Assembly: GCA_910585625.1 (NCBI GenBank)
Contig: CAJUFQ010000021.1
Coordinates: 3,013-67,012, forward strand
Source of the DNA: an uncultured Lachnospiraceae bacterium
GTDB taxonomy: Bacteria > Bacillota > Clostridia > Lachnospirales > Lachnospiraceae
Direction: 5' to 3'
Length of the DNA stretch: 64,000 nucleotides
Below are positions 17,484 to 27,800 of this stretch, piece by piece (the first letter of the stretch is position 1; every line of letters begins with the position of its first letter). The notes beneath the pieces are model-generated. The model worked only from the letters and a program-made list of their open reading frames with translations. It had not been told where the DNA came from and ran no database searches. The translations under genes were made by a program, and so were the position numbers.

Positions 17484-18770
17484 TTATTCGCCATACACCC
17501 CATTCGTCTCAATCCGCACTGCAATCCCATCTTCCGCTAACCTACGGAAAAAGCCCCGCTGCACGGAAACATCCGCAAGGCTGCTGCTGATGGTAAATAC
17601 CAGCGTATCCCGGTAGGAACAGATGGTGCCTTTGATATCCTGCCCTTCGGACATGGACAGCATGGCGCTGAAATCCCTGATATATTCCTGGTATTCTTCC
17701 TTCACCTGAATATTGCCGATATTCGTCACAGTCGTGGTATTTGCCCGGGCGCTGTTATGGTAAACATAGCGGATGGCAATGTTCTTAAGAAACAGCGGCA
17801 CTGCGCGCAAAATAAAGTTTTTCTCATTAGAAACGTTATAGGCAAAAAGATTTTCCAGATGCTCCCGGTTAATCTGGCTGCGCAGGCTTTCCGCCACAAT
17901 CTGCGCGACCTCCGCAAAAGAATAGCTTTCTTTTTGGGGATGGAAGACCGCAGAGACAATGACAAAGAAATTCTTCATGGTAATGGAATTGAAGTAGGGC
18001 CTCAGATTTACCGGCACACACGAGCTAATGGGACGCTTGGAGGGAGCGCCGTGCAAGCACTCCTGGTAAATGCTCCACAGAAAAGCCGCCGCCAGGTATT
18101 CGTTAATGGAAACGTCATAACTGCGGCAGGCTTTTTTCAGATCCTGGACAGACATATACCCATGCATCACCCCAAGCTCCAAAGGCCTCAGCTTTTCCCC
18201 TTTCACCTGGAACGCACGCGCCGTCTTGTAGCCTTTCTTATGGCTTTTTTTGTAATTTTTCAGATAACTGTCCTCCCGGTTCAGGGAAGTGTCGCTGCAC
18301 AGCCCGTCTCCCAGCTTCTCCTTTAGCTCGGGATGCGCAAGGCGAAGATACTGGTAGGTCAGCTCCCTCAAAAAAGTAATGCCTCCCATACCGTCCGTAA
18401 GCACATGGAAGACCTCTAAATTAATGCGGTTCTTATAATAATTGACCCGGAACAGATAATTCCTGTTACGGTTAGGAGAGATAAACTGGCAGGGATACCG
18501 ATACTCCTTTTTCACCTCCGGGGCAGGCTTCTGGTTTGTCTCAAAATAATACCAGAACACGCCATAGCGGATACGCACACGGAACACGTCAAACCAGGGC
18601 AGCACATGCTCCAAAGCTTCCTGCAGAAGCTCTTTTTGTATCTCTTCGTGCAAGGTCACGGAAATCCGATAGACATTAGTCATGCTCTCCCCGGCAATGA
18701 CCGGGAACACATTTGCCGTATTGTCCAGCTTATCCCATTTAATTTCCTTCTTACGATTCTGCTCTGTCAT
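17484..18770 (-). CDS. Condensation-domain-like acyltransferase (HxxxDG family)
   Basis: 428 residues. The active-site motif HVLTDG (H122, D126, G127) identifies the chloramphenicol-acetyltransferase / condensation-domain / alcohol-acetyltransferase superfamily. A typical DFG-like region is not obvious near the C-terminus. Such enzymes move an acyl group from CoA or a carrier protein to a hydroxyl or amine. No carrier protein or NRPS module is nearby, so a stand-alone lipid or alcohol acyltransferase (PapA-like) is more plausible. The start codon overlaps the stop of the upstream HD gene (ATGA), so the two are translationally coupled. Confidence 0.82.
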   Translation of the reverse strand: MTEQNRKKEIKWDKLDNTANVFPVIAGESMTNVYRISVTLHEEIQKELLQEALEHVLPWFDVFRVRIRYGVFWYYFETNQKPAPEVKKEYRYPCQFISPNRNRNYLFRVNYYKNRINLEVFHVLTDGMGGITFLRELTYQYLRLAHPELKEKLGDGLCSDTSLNREDSYLKNYKKSHKKGYKTARAFQVKGEKLRPLELGVMHGYMSVQDLKKACRSYDVSINEYLAAAFLWSIYQECLHGAPSKRPISSCVPVNLRPYFNSITMKNFFVIVSAVFHPQKESYSFAEVAQIVAESLRSQINREHLENLFAYNVSNEKNFILRAVPLFLKNIAIRYVYHNSARANTTTVTNIGNIQVKEEYQEYIRDFSAMLSMSEGQDIKGTICSYRDTLVFTISSSLADVSVQRGFFRRLAEDGIAVRIETNGVYGE

Positions 18771-19213
18771 TTTATTACCTCATAAATCGAACATCCTTTA
18801 TCTACCATGCACACAATCCAGCCTTCCAAGCAGGATGGGGGCAGGGGAATCAAAGGAAACATATGGCGGAGTATGATGTTGCGTTCCCGTTTGCTCAGCA
18901 CGAAATCTGCTTCCGCATTGCGCAACGCTGTAAACGGATGGCGGAAACCATGAAGGCTGTGGCTCCTGTCCTTCTCATGCCAGTCATACAAAAAGTAATC
19001 ATGCAGGAGGGCGCCACGCACCAGCTCACGCCTGTGCCGGTCCAGATGCAGCCGCTCCGCCAGGCTCAGGCTGTAATATGCCACGCGAACGCTGTGGTCA
19101 TACACAGAGGTACGCCCATGCTGTGTGAAATTGCGGGACATCTTAAGCCTCCCGTCCTCAGACAATTCCTGTGCAAGTTCTGCAATCAGACGCTTTCGGT
19201 CTGCCGGCGTCAT
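18767..19213 (-). CDS. HD-domain phosphohydrolase
   Basis: 148 residues. Metal ligands of an HD domain are visible: H in VYDHSVRVA, HD in LLHDYFLYDW, and further histidines in SLHGFRHP and LRHMFPL. The GALLHDY pattern matches small HD hydrolases that act on nucleotides or related phosphates; the substrate is unknown. AGGAGG-like GGAGGGGG precedes the ATG. It follows aspartate kinase by 37 bases and overlaps the next gene by 4, linking the amino-acid kinase to the acyltransferase group. It has no GYP motif and is unrelated to the HD-GYP protein at 7298. Confidence 0.85.
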   Translation of the reverse strand: MTPADRKRLIAELAQELSEDGRLKMSRNFTQHGRTSVYDHSVRVAYYSLSLAERLHLDRHRRELVRGALLHDYFLYDWHEKDRSHSLHGFRHPFTALRNAEADFVLSKRERNIILRHMFPLIPLPPSCLEGWIVCMVDKGCSIYEVIK

Positions 19214-19250
19214 AGGATTCCCCCTCCCTGCTTCTTATCCTGCCAAATTC

Positions 19251-20570
19251 CTAAGGCATTGTTTCTACAAATATATCATAAATTGCCCGGATGGCCGTCT
19301 CAAAATCACTGCTCTTGACGCCAATGATGATGTTCAGCTCACTGGAACCTTGATCGATCATCTTCACATTGACATTTGCATGGGCCAGCGCGGAGAAAAT
19401 CCGGCCCGCCGTCCCCCGCGTGGAACGCATACCGCGGCCAACCACGGCAATCAGCGCGATGTCGCTCTCCAGTTCTATGCTGTCCGGATGCGCCAGTCGG
19501 TGGATGGCAGAAAGTACCTGCTGCTCCTTGCCCACAAATTCCTCCTGATGTACAAACACCGTCATGGTGTCAATGCCGGAGGGAAGATGTTCAAAGGAAA
19601 TGCCATATTTCTCAAAAGCCTCCAGTACCTTACGCCCAAACCCAACCTCAGAATTCATCATGTCTTTGTCAATATTTACTGCCACAAACCCTTTCTTGCC
19701 CGCAATCCCTGTAATCGTATAATCCGGCATACGGCAAGTGCTTTCCACAATCAGCGTGCCCTCGTCTTCCGGCTCGTTGGTATTGCGGATATTGATAGGT
19801 ATGCCTGCTTTGCGCACCGGGAATACGGCGTCCTCATGAAGCACGGTCGCCCCCATGTAGGAAAGCTCCCGAAGTTCCCGGTAAGTAATTACCTTGATGC
19901 CCTTGGGATTCTCAATAATCCGCGGGTCTGCAATCAGGAAGCCGGAGACGTCCGTCCAGTTCTCATAAATGTCCGCCTGCACGGCTTTTGCCACAATGGA
20001 TCCCGTGATGTCTGAACCGCCCCTGGAGAACGTCTTTACCGTGCCGTCTTCTTTTGCACCGTAGAACCCGGGTATCACGGCATGCTCACATCCGTTCAGG
20101 CGTTCCGACAAAATCTCGTTCGTCTTATCTGCGTCAAACTCCCCTTCCTCATCAAAGCGGATAACCTCTGCCGCGTCAATGAACTCATATTCCAGGTAAT
20201 TTGCCATTATGATGCCATTTAAGTATTCCCCACGGGAAGCCGCATAATCCTCTCCTGCCTTTTTCCTGAAATTCTCCGCAATCTCCTCAAATTCCTTATT
20301 CAAAGATAATTTCAGGTGCAGCCCATTGATGATTGCTTCATACCGTTCTTTGATTTTCCTCAATACTATCGCAAAATCTTCTTCTTTCTCTGCCAACGCA
20401 TAACACTGGTACAGCATATCCGTCACCTTCGTGTCCTTGGGATTACGTTTCCCCGGAGCGCTGGGAACCACATATCTGCGGCTCTCCTCCGCGCGGATAA
20501 TCTTCCCGACTTTGGAAAACTGCCCTGCGCTTGCCAGGGAGCTTCCGCCAAACTTTACAACTTTTATCAT
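19251..20570 (-). CDS. lysC: Aspartate kinase
   Basis: Phosphorylates L-aspartate, the first step to lysine, threonine, methionine and diaminopimelate. 439 residues, monofunctional. N-terminal KFGGSS nucleotide/substrate motif, SRGGSDITGS in the kinase core, and two C-terminal ACT domains (~300-439; FVAVNIDKDMMNSEVGF, LIAVVGRGMRSTRG) for feedback control. GGAGG is only 2 bases from the ATG, which is unusually close, but the family N-terminus (MxKVVKFGGSSLA) fixes this start. The leader contains two dyads described separately. A lysine riboswitch would need far more leader than the ~55 bases available. Confidence 0.95.
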   Translation of the reverse strand: MIKVVKFGGSSLASAGQFSKVGKIIRAEESRRYVVPSAPGKRNPKDTKVTDMLYQCYALAEKEEDFAIVLRKIKERYEAIINGLHLKLSLNKEFEEIAENFRKKAGEDYAASRGEYLNGIIMANYLEYEFIDAAEVIRFDEEGEFDADKTNEILSERLNGCEHAVIPGFYGAKEDGTVKTFSRGGSDITGSIVAKAVQADIYENWTDVSGFLIADPRIIENPKGIKVITYRELRELSYMGATVLHEDAVFPVRKAGIPINIRNTNEPEDEGTLIVESTCRMPDYTITGIAGKKGFVAVNIDKDMMNSEVGFGRKVLEAFEKYGISFEHLPSGIDTMTVFVHQEEFVGKEQQVLSAIHRLAHPDSIELESDIALIAVVGRGMRSTRGTAGRIFSALAHANVNVKMIDQGSSELNIIIGVKSSDFETAIRAIYDIFVETMP

Positions 20571-20583
20571 ATCCTCCGTTACT

Positions 20584-20662
20584 ATAAGGCAGGCTCTGCC
20601 TTATATACCATCCTTTCTTCTAATTCAGATGGTATTTTACCACAAAACCTGCCTTATTGGAA
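20584..20662 (-). promoter_or_regulatory. Aspartate kinase promoter with two dyads and a repeated arm
   Basis: Minus-strand promoter candidate: -35 TTCCAA (20657-20662), 17-bp spacer, -10 TAAAAT (20634-20639). Dyad 1 (ATACCATC/GATGGTAT, arms 20605-20612 and 20628-20635) overlaps the -10 and start point, so it could be an operator. Dyad 2 (ATAAGGCAG/CTGCCTTAT, arms 20584-20592 and 20596-20604) is in the leader just before GGAGG. CCTGCCTTAT recurs at 20648-20657 inside the promoter spacer. Dyad 2 might also end transcripts from the giant gene upstream, though it has no T-run. Confidence 0.5.
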
Positions 20663-20671
20663 CTGATTTTT

Positions 20672-23600
20672 CTATTTTTTTATTTTTACTTTCTTTCCTG
20701 CTCCGCACGCCTTGAATATGGACTTATAGGCTTTCAGCTTGCTTTTGGGCACTTTAATTACTGCATTTGCATGGATGCCCATGAATGCCTTTGTCCCCAC
20801 AGAAGATTTTTTCAGCTTCGTTGTCTTGACGGTAATCGTTTTCAGTTTTTTGCAGCCATAGAACGCCTGCTTGCCAATCTTCGCCACCTTGGCCGGAACC
20901 GTAAGTTTCTTCAGCACGGCACATTTGCCAAACGCATTCGCTCCTATTGCGGTAACATTTTTGCCCAGAGTCAACGTGCTGAGCTTGCCGCACCCATAGA
21001 ACGCATTGGCGCCGATGGTCTTGACGCCGCTTCCCACCGTTACCCTCGTAATCTTTTTATTATTGCGGAACGCCTTATCTGCAATAGATATCACGGTATA
21101 TGTCCCGCCGCCCACCGTAATTTTTGCCGGGACCGTGACTGTTTTGGCAGAGGCTTTGATCGGCTTCTGATAGGCAACCGTCCCCGTTACTTTCCCTTTG
21201 GAAACTTTCGCGCTCAGCACCTTGTATTGCGCTTTGGACGAAGCGTCTTTCAGTATGCTTCCCTTTTTCGGCGGCTTTGGTGATGAGAGTTTTGCTATGG
21301 TCTCCGTCCTGGTATCCTTACACACTGTGCAAGTATAAGTCTTTCTCCCGGTCTGGCTGACTGTCGGCTGTTTCGTAATCACGCCTTCGTCCCACTGATG
21401 CCCCAGCGCAGAGATTTCATTGCCGGAATCAAGAACGGCGTTGCAAGCGGCGCAGTACTTCTCTCCCGTATGTCCTGCTTCCACGCAAGTTGCCGGCTTC
21501 TCTCCCCGCAGCTTCTCCTTATGCCCCAGCGCGCTTGTCGCCTGTCCGTCGGAAATTTTCTGCCCGCATATCTTGCCATAGGTCTCCCCGCTATAGCCTG
21601 GTTCCGTACACGTCGCCGGCACATCACGGCTTGCCGTCTCTTCTCCTTTGTGGCTACAGTACGCTTCCATGCGGTCTGCCACTACGACATGGCCGCCTCC
21701 CTCGCCGTTCTGCCCGGTCACACGGACTTTGAGCGTATGCTGCCCCGGCTGCAGATCTCCTGTTTTATAAACCAACGCCTGATTCTCTTTCTCCGCACTG
21801 TAAAGGTTCACAAGCTCTTCCTCTCCGTCATCAACGGAAAATGCCGCATAGCCAAGGTTGCTTGCTTTCTGCCCGTAATATTTCGCAGACGTGCCGTTAA
21901 ACTGAAAGGTCAGGGTTGCCCCTTCTGTATCGGACCAATGGTTATCATCCTCATGGCAGCCCACGGACGTATCCGCCTTTTCATACGTCCAGCCTTCGGA
22001 AAAGTTAAATTCCAATGCCCCGCTTCCTGTCACAGCATTGTTTACCACCGCATATGCTTTGAGGATTACCTCGCCTTTTTCAAGCAATTCGCTGCACCGC
22101 TTGCAATAAGCATCCCCGGTATAGCCGTCCTCTGTCCCGCTCGCCTCTTTTGCATCGCGTACTTCCGGGTTATGCCCAAGTGCAGGAACCTGTTCCCCCT
22201 CGGCAATCACCTTCTGGCAGTCGTTACAGTAGACTGCGCCTGCATAGCCGTTTTCCGTACACGTTGCCGCCACATCCTTAATCTCTGTATGTTCATGAAC
22301 GCAGCCCTCACCGCTTCCAGTCGCCGGCAAATCGAGCGTCCGGGTCTTTCCGCAGCCCTCGCGGGTACAAGTATATGTCTTAACCCCTGGCTCGTCAGCT
22401 GTCGGCTGCTTTGTGACCACGCCTGCATCCCATTGATGCCCCAGGGCAGTTACCTCTTCGCCCTGGCTGATAATCTCGTTGCATCTCGTGCAGTATTTCT
22501 GTCCCATATACCCTAGCTCCGTACACGTTGCCGCCACATCACGCGTCTCTTCGGCATGGCCAAGCGCAGGAATAACCTCGCCAGCGTTCAGGATTTCCTT
22601 ACAAGTCTCGCAATATGTCTCCCCCGTGCTGCCCGCCTGCGTGCATGTTGCCGCAACGGCCTCCCGGACTTTTTCTTTATGGCCCAGAGCCGCAATCTCT
22701 TCGCCTGGTTCGGTAATCTGCTCACACCGCGTACAATATTTCTGTTCCGTATGCCCAGGCTCCGTACATGTCGCCGCCTTGCTTTCGCGGATTTCCTCTG
22801 TATGTCCCAGCGCATCCCCAGTCTTTACGCCATCAGACACCTTCTGCCCGCACAGCCTGCCAAATGCACTCCCTGTGTAACCCGGCTCCGTACATGTCGC
22901 CGCCACATCGCGGCTTTCCGTCTCTTCCCCTTTGTGGCTGCAGTACGCCTCAATGCGGTCTGCAACTACGACGTGTCCATTGCCCGCACCCTTTTTCCCT
23001 GTCACCCGGACTTTCAGCGTATGTATGCCCGGTTCTAAATCCCCTGACTTATAAACCAGCACCTGATTCTCTTTCTGAGCCTGGTACATGCTGATTTCCT
23101 CTTCCTCTCCATTGTCAACCGAGAATGCTGCATAGCCGAGGTTTGCTGCTTTTTGTCCATAATACCGGACCGACGTGCCGGTGAACTGAAATGTAAGAAC
23201 TGCATCCACAGTATCGGACCAATGATTGTCATCTTCATAACAGCCTACGGACGCCTCTGCCTTCTCATACGTCCAGCCCTCGCTGAAATGAAACTGAAAA
23301 TTTTCTGTCCCCGTAACTGCGTTATTTACCACGGCAACCGCCTTGGAAATCACTTCGCCTTTCGCAAGAAGTTTGCCGCAGCCTTCTCTCTTACAGTAAG
23401 TATCCCCTGTATAACCGTCTTCCGTCCCACTTGCTTCCTTTGCGCCGCGGATTTCTGAATCGTGTCCCAATGCTGGGATTGGAGTCCCTTCTGAGATTGT
23501 CTTATCACAGTCTGGGCAATAGAACGCATCCCGGTAGCCGTCTTCTTCACAGGTCGCCTCCTGATGCCGCTCCTGCTTATTCTCATGGCTGCATCCAAAG

Positions 23601-24799
23601 CTGACTATTTCCTTCCTCGTCTGCCCGCAGCCCGGACGGGTACAAGTATAGGTCTTTTCCCCATCTTCCGTCTCTGTCGGCTCTGTCGTGACCACGCCCT
23701 CGTCCCAGGCATGGCCCAAGGCCTTCGTTGCCTCGCCTTCAGCAGCTTTCTGACCGCAATACTGGTAATGGGTATCCCCACTATAGCCATCTTCTGTACA
23801 AGTTGCCTCTTTTTTGTTCCTGAGTACTGTGCCTTCATTCTGATGGCTGCAGCATACCTCAAACCGGTCTGACACCACGATGCCGCTGGCTATCTCAACC
23901 TTCATGGTGTGCCGTCCCGGCTCTAACGTTTTAAACTGGCTCGAATCAAACGCCAGCCCCTGGTTCGGAGTCCCGGTCTGCATGGAAATCCCGGTTGCTG
24001 CCGGCGTATCCATATCATCAATATAGACATTCACCCGGCCATTCTGGCTTTCCGTATAATACTTCACAGACGTGCCATAAAACTGCATCTCTAAAACCCC
24101 GGTATCCATGGCCCAGTGCGCGTCTTTTTGGAAAGATGCATCTTTCGCCTGGACTGCATGGTGCGTACAGCCTTCCGGGGCATCCTGTTCGGAACTCTGG
24201 TGCTGCCATGTGCCGGAAGGATAGCTCACCTTCATCGCACCGGTTCCTTCATCAGCGTCGTTCACGAACGCATAGGGGCAGGACACTTCCATCCTGTCCA
24301 CAACAATCAGGCCTTTCGCCTCTATGGTCAGGACATGCTCCCCAAACTCCAGAAGCCCCGTCTCATAGAGGAACACATTATTTTGCTGGATATTCGAGGC
24401 GAAATTCACATTCACCGCCTCTTTGCCGTCCACAGAAAAATCTGCAGCGCCAAACCCTCTGCCTATCCGTGAGTAGAATTTTAAATTTGTCCCCACAAAT
24501 GAAATCGTGCAAGTCGCGCCGACGGTATCCGTCCAATGGTCTGTGTCATTGTAACACCCTTGCCCGCCCCCGCCTTCTTCTAAAGTCCATCCTTCGCTGA
24601 ATGCAATCTGGCAGAACTCTTTCCCTTCATATTCCGTATCTGCCGTATGGGCGTCGTCAATCACATACACCCCTTCATACGGCGCTGCGTCTGTCCTGCC
24701 CTCAGCATGAACCTGGAATACTTCTCCGACTGTAAGGTTCGTGCATATCAGGAACAGACATAACAGCAGACTGACTGGTTTTTTCCATTTTTTCCTCAT
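20672..24799 (-). CDS. Giant secreted protein: repeated beta-sandwich modules, CxxC-type repeats, LRR_5 C-terminus
   Basis: About 1375 residues. Signal peptide (KKPVSLLLCLFLICTNLTVG). Four modules of ~130 residues resemble carbohydrate-binding beta-sandwiches (pattern SEGWTYE...HWSDT...TSVRYYG...FSVDNGEE...HTLKVRVTG). Between them stand short repeats of the form ATCTEPGYTG-YC-xC-ALGH with paired cysteines. The C-terminus (~1190-1375) is a BspA-type leucine-rich-repeat domain (ADKAFRNNKKITRVTVGSGV, GANAFYGCGKL) ending in a basic KKVKIKK tail. No LPXTG. Two ATGs (24808, 24799) lie 2 and 11 bases from GAGG; I chose the second. It shares C-terminal architecture with the GH2 gene 38 bases upstream and probably binds the same polymer or host surface. 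Confidence 0.8.
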   Translation of the reverse strand: MRKKWKKPVSLLLCLFLICTNLTVGEVFQVHAEGRTDAAPYEGVYVIDDAHTADTEYEGKEFCQIAFSEGWTLEEGGGGQGCYNDTDHWTDTVGATCTISFVGTNLKFYSRIGRGFGAADFSVDGKEAVNVNFASNIQQNNVFLYETGLLEFGEHVLTIEAKGLIVVDRMEVSCPYAFVNDADEGTGAMKVSYPSGTWQHQSSEQDAPEGCTHHAVQAKDASFQKDAHWAMDTGVLEMQFYGTSVKYYTESQNGRVNVYIDDMDTPAATGISMQTGTPNQGLAFDSSQFKTLEPGRHTMKVEIASGIVVSDRFEVCCSHQNEGTVLRNKKEATCTEDGYSGDTHYQYCGQKAAEGEATKALGHAWDEGVVTTEPTETEDGEKTYTCTRPGCGQTRKEIVSFGCSHENKQERHQEATCEEDGYRDAFYCPDCDKTISEGTPIPALGHDSEIRGAKEASGTEDGYTGDTYCKREGCGKLLAKGEVISKAVAVVNNAVTGTENFQFHFSEGWTYEKAEASVGCYEDDNHWSDTVDAVLTFQFTGTSVRYYGQKAANLGYAAFSVDNGEEEEISMYQAQKENQVLVYKSGDLEPGIHTLKVRVTGKKGAGNGHVVVADRIEAYCSHKGEETESRDVAATCTEPGYTGSAFGRLCGQKVSDGVKTGDALGHTEEIRESKAATCTEPGHTEQKYCTRCEQITEPGEEIAALGHKEKVREAVAATCTQAGSTGETYCETCKEILNAGEVIPALGHAEETRDVAATCTELGYMGQKYCTRCNEIISQGEEVTALGHQWDAGVVTKQPTADEPGVKTYTCTREGCGKTRTLDLPATGSGEGCVHEHTEIKDVAATCTENGYAGAVYCNDCQKVIAEGEQVPALGHNPEVRDAKEASGTEDGYTGDAYCKRCSELLEKGEVILKAYAVVNNAVTGSGALEFNFSEGWTYEKADTSVGCHEDDNHWSDTEGATLTFQFNGTSAKYYGQKASNLGYAAFSVDDGEEELVNLYSAEKENQALVYKTGDLQPGQHTLKVRVTGQNGEGGGHVVVADRMEAYCSHKGEETASRDVPATCTEPGYSGETYGKICGQKISDGQATSALGHKEKLRGEKPATCVEAGHTGEKYCAACNAVLDSGNEISALGHQWDEGVITKQPTVSQTGRKTYTCTVCKDTRTETIAKLSSPKPPKKGSILKDASSKAQYKVLSAKVSKGKVTGTVAYQKPIKASAKTVTVPAKITVGGGTYTVISIADKAFRNNKKITRVTVGSGVKTIGANAFYGCGKLSTLTLGKNVTAIGANAFGKCAVLKKLTVPAKVAKIGKQAFYGCKKLKTITVKTTKLKKSSVGTKAFMGIHANAVIKVPKSKLKAYKSIFKACGAGKKVKIKK

Positions 24800-24846
24800 A
24801 TCTCGCATAGCCTCACTTTTCTATTTTTGTTTCTTTTTATTATTCC

Positions 24847-27800
24847 TTATTTGCCGATGCGGACGCCTTTGCCTGCCCCCCGCGCCTTAAATATGGTCTG
24901 GTAGGTTTTCACCTTGCTCTTAGGAACCTTAATAGCCGCCTTCGCATGGATGCCTTTAAACGCATTGCTCCCCACCGAAGATTTGGTAAGTTTTGTCGTC
25001 TTGACTGTGACAGACCGCAGTTTCTTGCAGCCATAGAACGCCTGCTTGCCAATCTTTTTGACTTTGGCAGGAATGGTCAGCTTCGTCAATGCAGTGCATC
25101 CGCTGAATGCATTTGCCCCTATCGTCGCCACATTGCTTCCCACCGTCACTTTTGTGAGTTTTCGGTTGTTGCGGAATGCCATATCAGCTATCGCCGTCAC
25201 GGTAAACGTGGCTCCGTCCACGGTAATCTTCGCCGGAACTGCGACATTCTTTGCAGAAGCTTTGGTCGGCTTCACATAAGACACCGTTCCGCCCACTTTC
25301 CCGCCGGAAGCCTTGACCGTCAGCACCTGGTATTCCGCCTTGGAGGCAGCGTCTTTGAGCACGCTTCCTTTTTTAGGCGCTTTCCGTTTTGCAACCGTCT
25401 CTGTCCTGGCAACCTTGCAGACCCTGCAAGTAAAGGTCTTTATCCCCGTCTTATTTATGGTAGGTTTCTTCGTCACCACGCCGTTATCCCAGCGATGCCC
25501 GGAAGCCAAAACCTCCTTGCCCTCAGAAAGTTTTGCGCCGCATTCCAGACAGTAGGTATCTCCTGTATACCCCGGCTTCGCGCAGGACGCCCCTACCTCG
25601 TTCCACAGCTCCGTACACTCATGGCTGCAGTTTTCATCCCCGGCAGACACTTCAATTTTATCCGCTACCACGCAGCAGTCTGACGACGCCGCATTCTTCT
25701 CCCCGGTCACCCGGACTTTCAGCGTGTGGGAGCCAGGCGTTAAGCCGCTCGCCTCATACGCAAGCTGCTGGTCTGCCTTATTCGCCTGGTAGAGATCGAC
25801 CGTCTGTTCTGCCCCATTATCGACAGAGAAAGCGGCAATCCCGATATTGCCGGCTTTCGTGCTGTAAAACTTTACAGACGTGCCGCTGAAGCGGAAGGTC
25901 AGAGAAGCATCCTTGGTGTTAGACCAATAATTGTCCCCCTGGTAACAGGACGCATCCGTACTGGCAGCCCAGCCGTCGGAATATTTGAATTGGAATTCCC
26001 CATCTCCCATGGTATGGTCGTTCACGACATTCTGGCCGCCCTTGGCAGAAACTTCAATCTTATCTGCATTAAGATAACAGTCCGTCGCAGCGCCGTTCTT
26101 CTCTCCTGTCACCCGTACTTTCACTACGTGTTCCCCATATTCCACGATGCCTGTATCGAAAAGCAACGCATTCGCATCCCTGGCCGCCGCATAGCAGTCA
26201 ACCTTCGTCTCCGCCCCGCCATCAATGGAAAACGCAGCAACCCCATGGTTATTCGCCTTAGCCCCATAATATTTGAGGTTCGTGCCCACAAAGCGGATTT
26301 CCACGGTGTCGCCCGCCTGTTGCGAGTAATGATTATCCCCCTGGTGCGCGGTCTTTTCCCCGGCATATACCCAGCCGCTCCCCTGATAATTGAACTCATA
26401 AAGCCCATCTCCCCGCCGGTTGTCATTGATGGCAAGGGAATTGGGGAATTTCGGTGATACCGTGCCTGTCGTCTGCACGGCAGGCACAAGGTTCTCTGAG
26501 ACAAATGGTTCTATTTTAATCTCTGCCGACGCAGATTCCAACCCCTCTGAGGTAACCGTGAACTGGGCAGTTCCTGCCGAATCGCGGACAGACTGGACAA
26601 GAAAGGCAATTTTACCATTCTCAAGCTCTGCGTTACGCTCTGAAATCAGGGTGGTTTCTGCGCCGCCTGTCTGAGCAACATTAATCTTGTTTGCCGCAAA
26701 AGGCACATGGCTGCCATTGGCATCCACTGCCGTGACAGACACGCTTGTCATATCCGTCCCATCTGCCGTCAGCGTACTATAATCTGCCTCTGCAATCAGG
26801 CGCACTGCCGCTCCCGGCGTCTTGCGGACATACTCGCCTGCCTGCTTGCCGCCGATATAGCCGACCGCTTTCAGCTCCCCCTCTGCATACGTTATATTCT
26901 TGAACTCATAAATGGGATGAGGCAGGTTCTCATACTTATTAGGTTTTATCTTCCCTTTCGATATTCCATTTACGAACAGTTCCACTTCCTCACAGTTGCT
27001 CATGACATAAACAACATCCGTGTCTGTCCCTTCTTTTGTCCAGCTGTTTGCAATATAAATAACCGGCTCGTTTCCCGGCTCCATCTGGGATTTGTACAGA
27101 TAAGAAACTGCTTTCTCATGGCGGAAAATATCATATAACCCACTGTAAAACACATGCTCCGTCTTGGTGTAGTTCACCTCATTGTCATAATCGAACATGC
27201 TCCATCCAAAGCCGCCTGCCACCTTATCGTTTCTGTAAAAATAATCCAAAGGCTCCGCAAAAGAATCGATGAACTTGATGGCAGCGGCATCCTTGGCCCA
27301 GGAATACCCATCTCCCCACCAGTCATTGGAATGTTCTGTGACCATATAGGGGATATGGGGTGGATTCTCAGGATAACGGTAATTGACAGTCAGGAGGTCA
27401 TTTACGACCACATCATTGTCCGGCGTGTCGCTGTCCGCTGCTCCCGGCATACCAAACTCCCAGCGCACGCCATGAGTATCCCTTGTGGGATCCAGCTGCT
27501 TGGAGATAGCTTCACATTCTCGGTTAAAGTCGAGATTCCCTTTGGAAGAAGATTCATTCGGCCTTGCGCTCCAACTGATAATAGACGGGTGGTTCCTGTC
27601 TCTCAGGATCATCGCCTCCAAATTGTTCTTAAATTCTGCCTTCCACTCATTGTCACCGACATGCTGCCATCCTGGGGGTTCCTCAAACACCAGAAGCCCA
27701 ATCTCATCGCAACGGTCCAAAAAAGAAGGATCCTGCGGATAATGAGAACAGCGCACCGCATTGATGCCGTTCGCCTTAATCAAATCCGCATCCTGCACCT

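Noticed and set aside
17484..18770. HxxxDG protein as a non-ribosomal peptide synthetase fragment
   Set aside because: Single domain with complete start and stop, no adenylation or carrier domain around it.
20571..20671. Lysine riboswitch upstream of aspartate kinase
   Set aside because: The leader is too short and lacks the multi-helix core; only two simple dyads are present.
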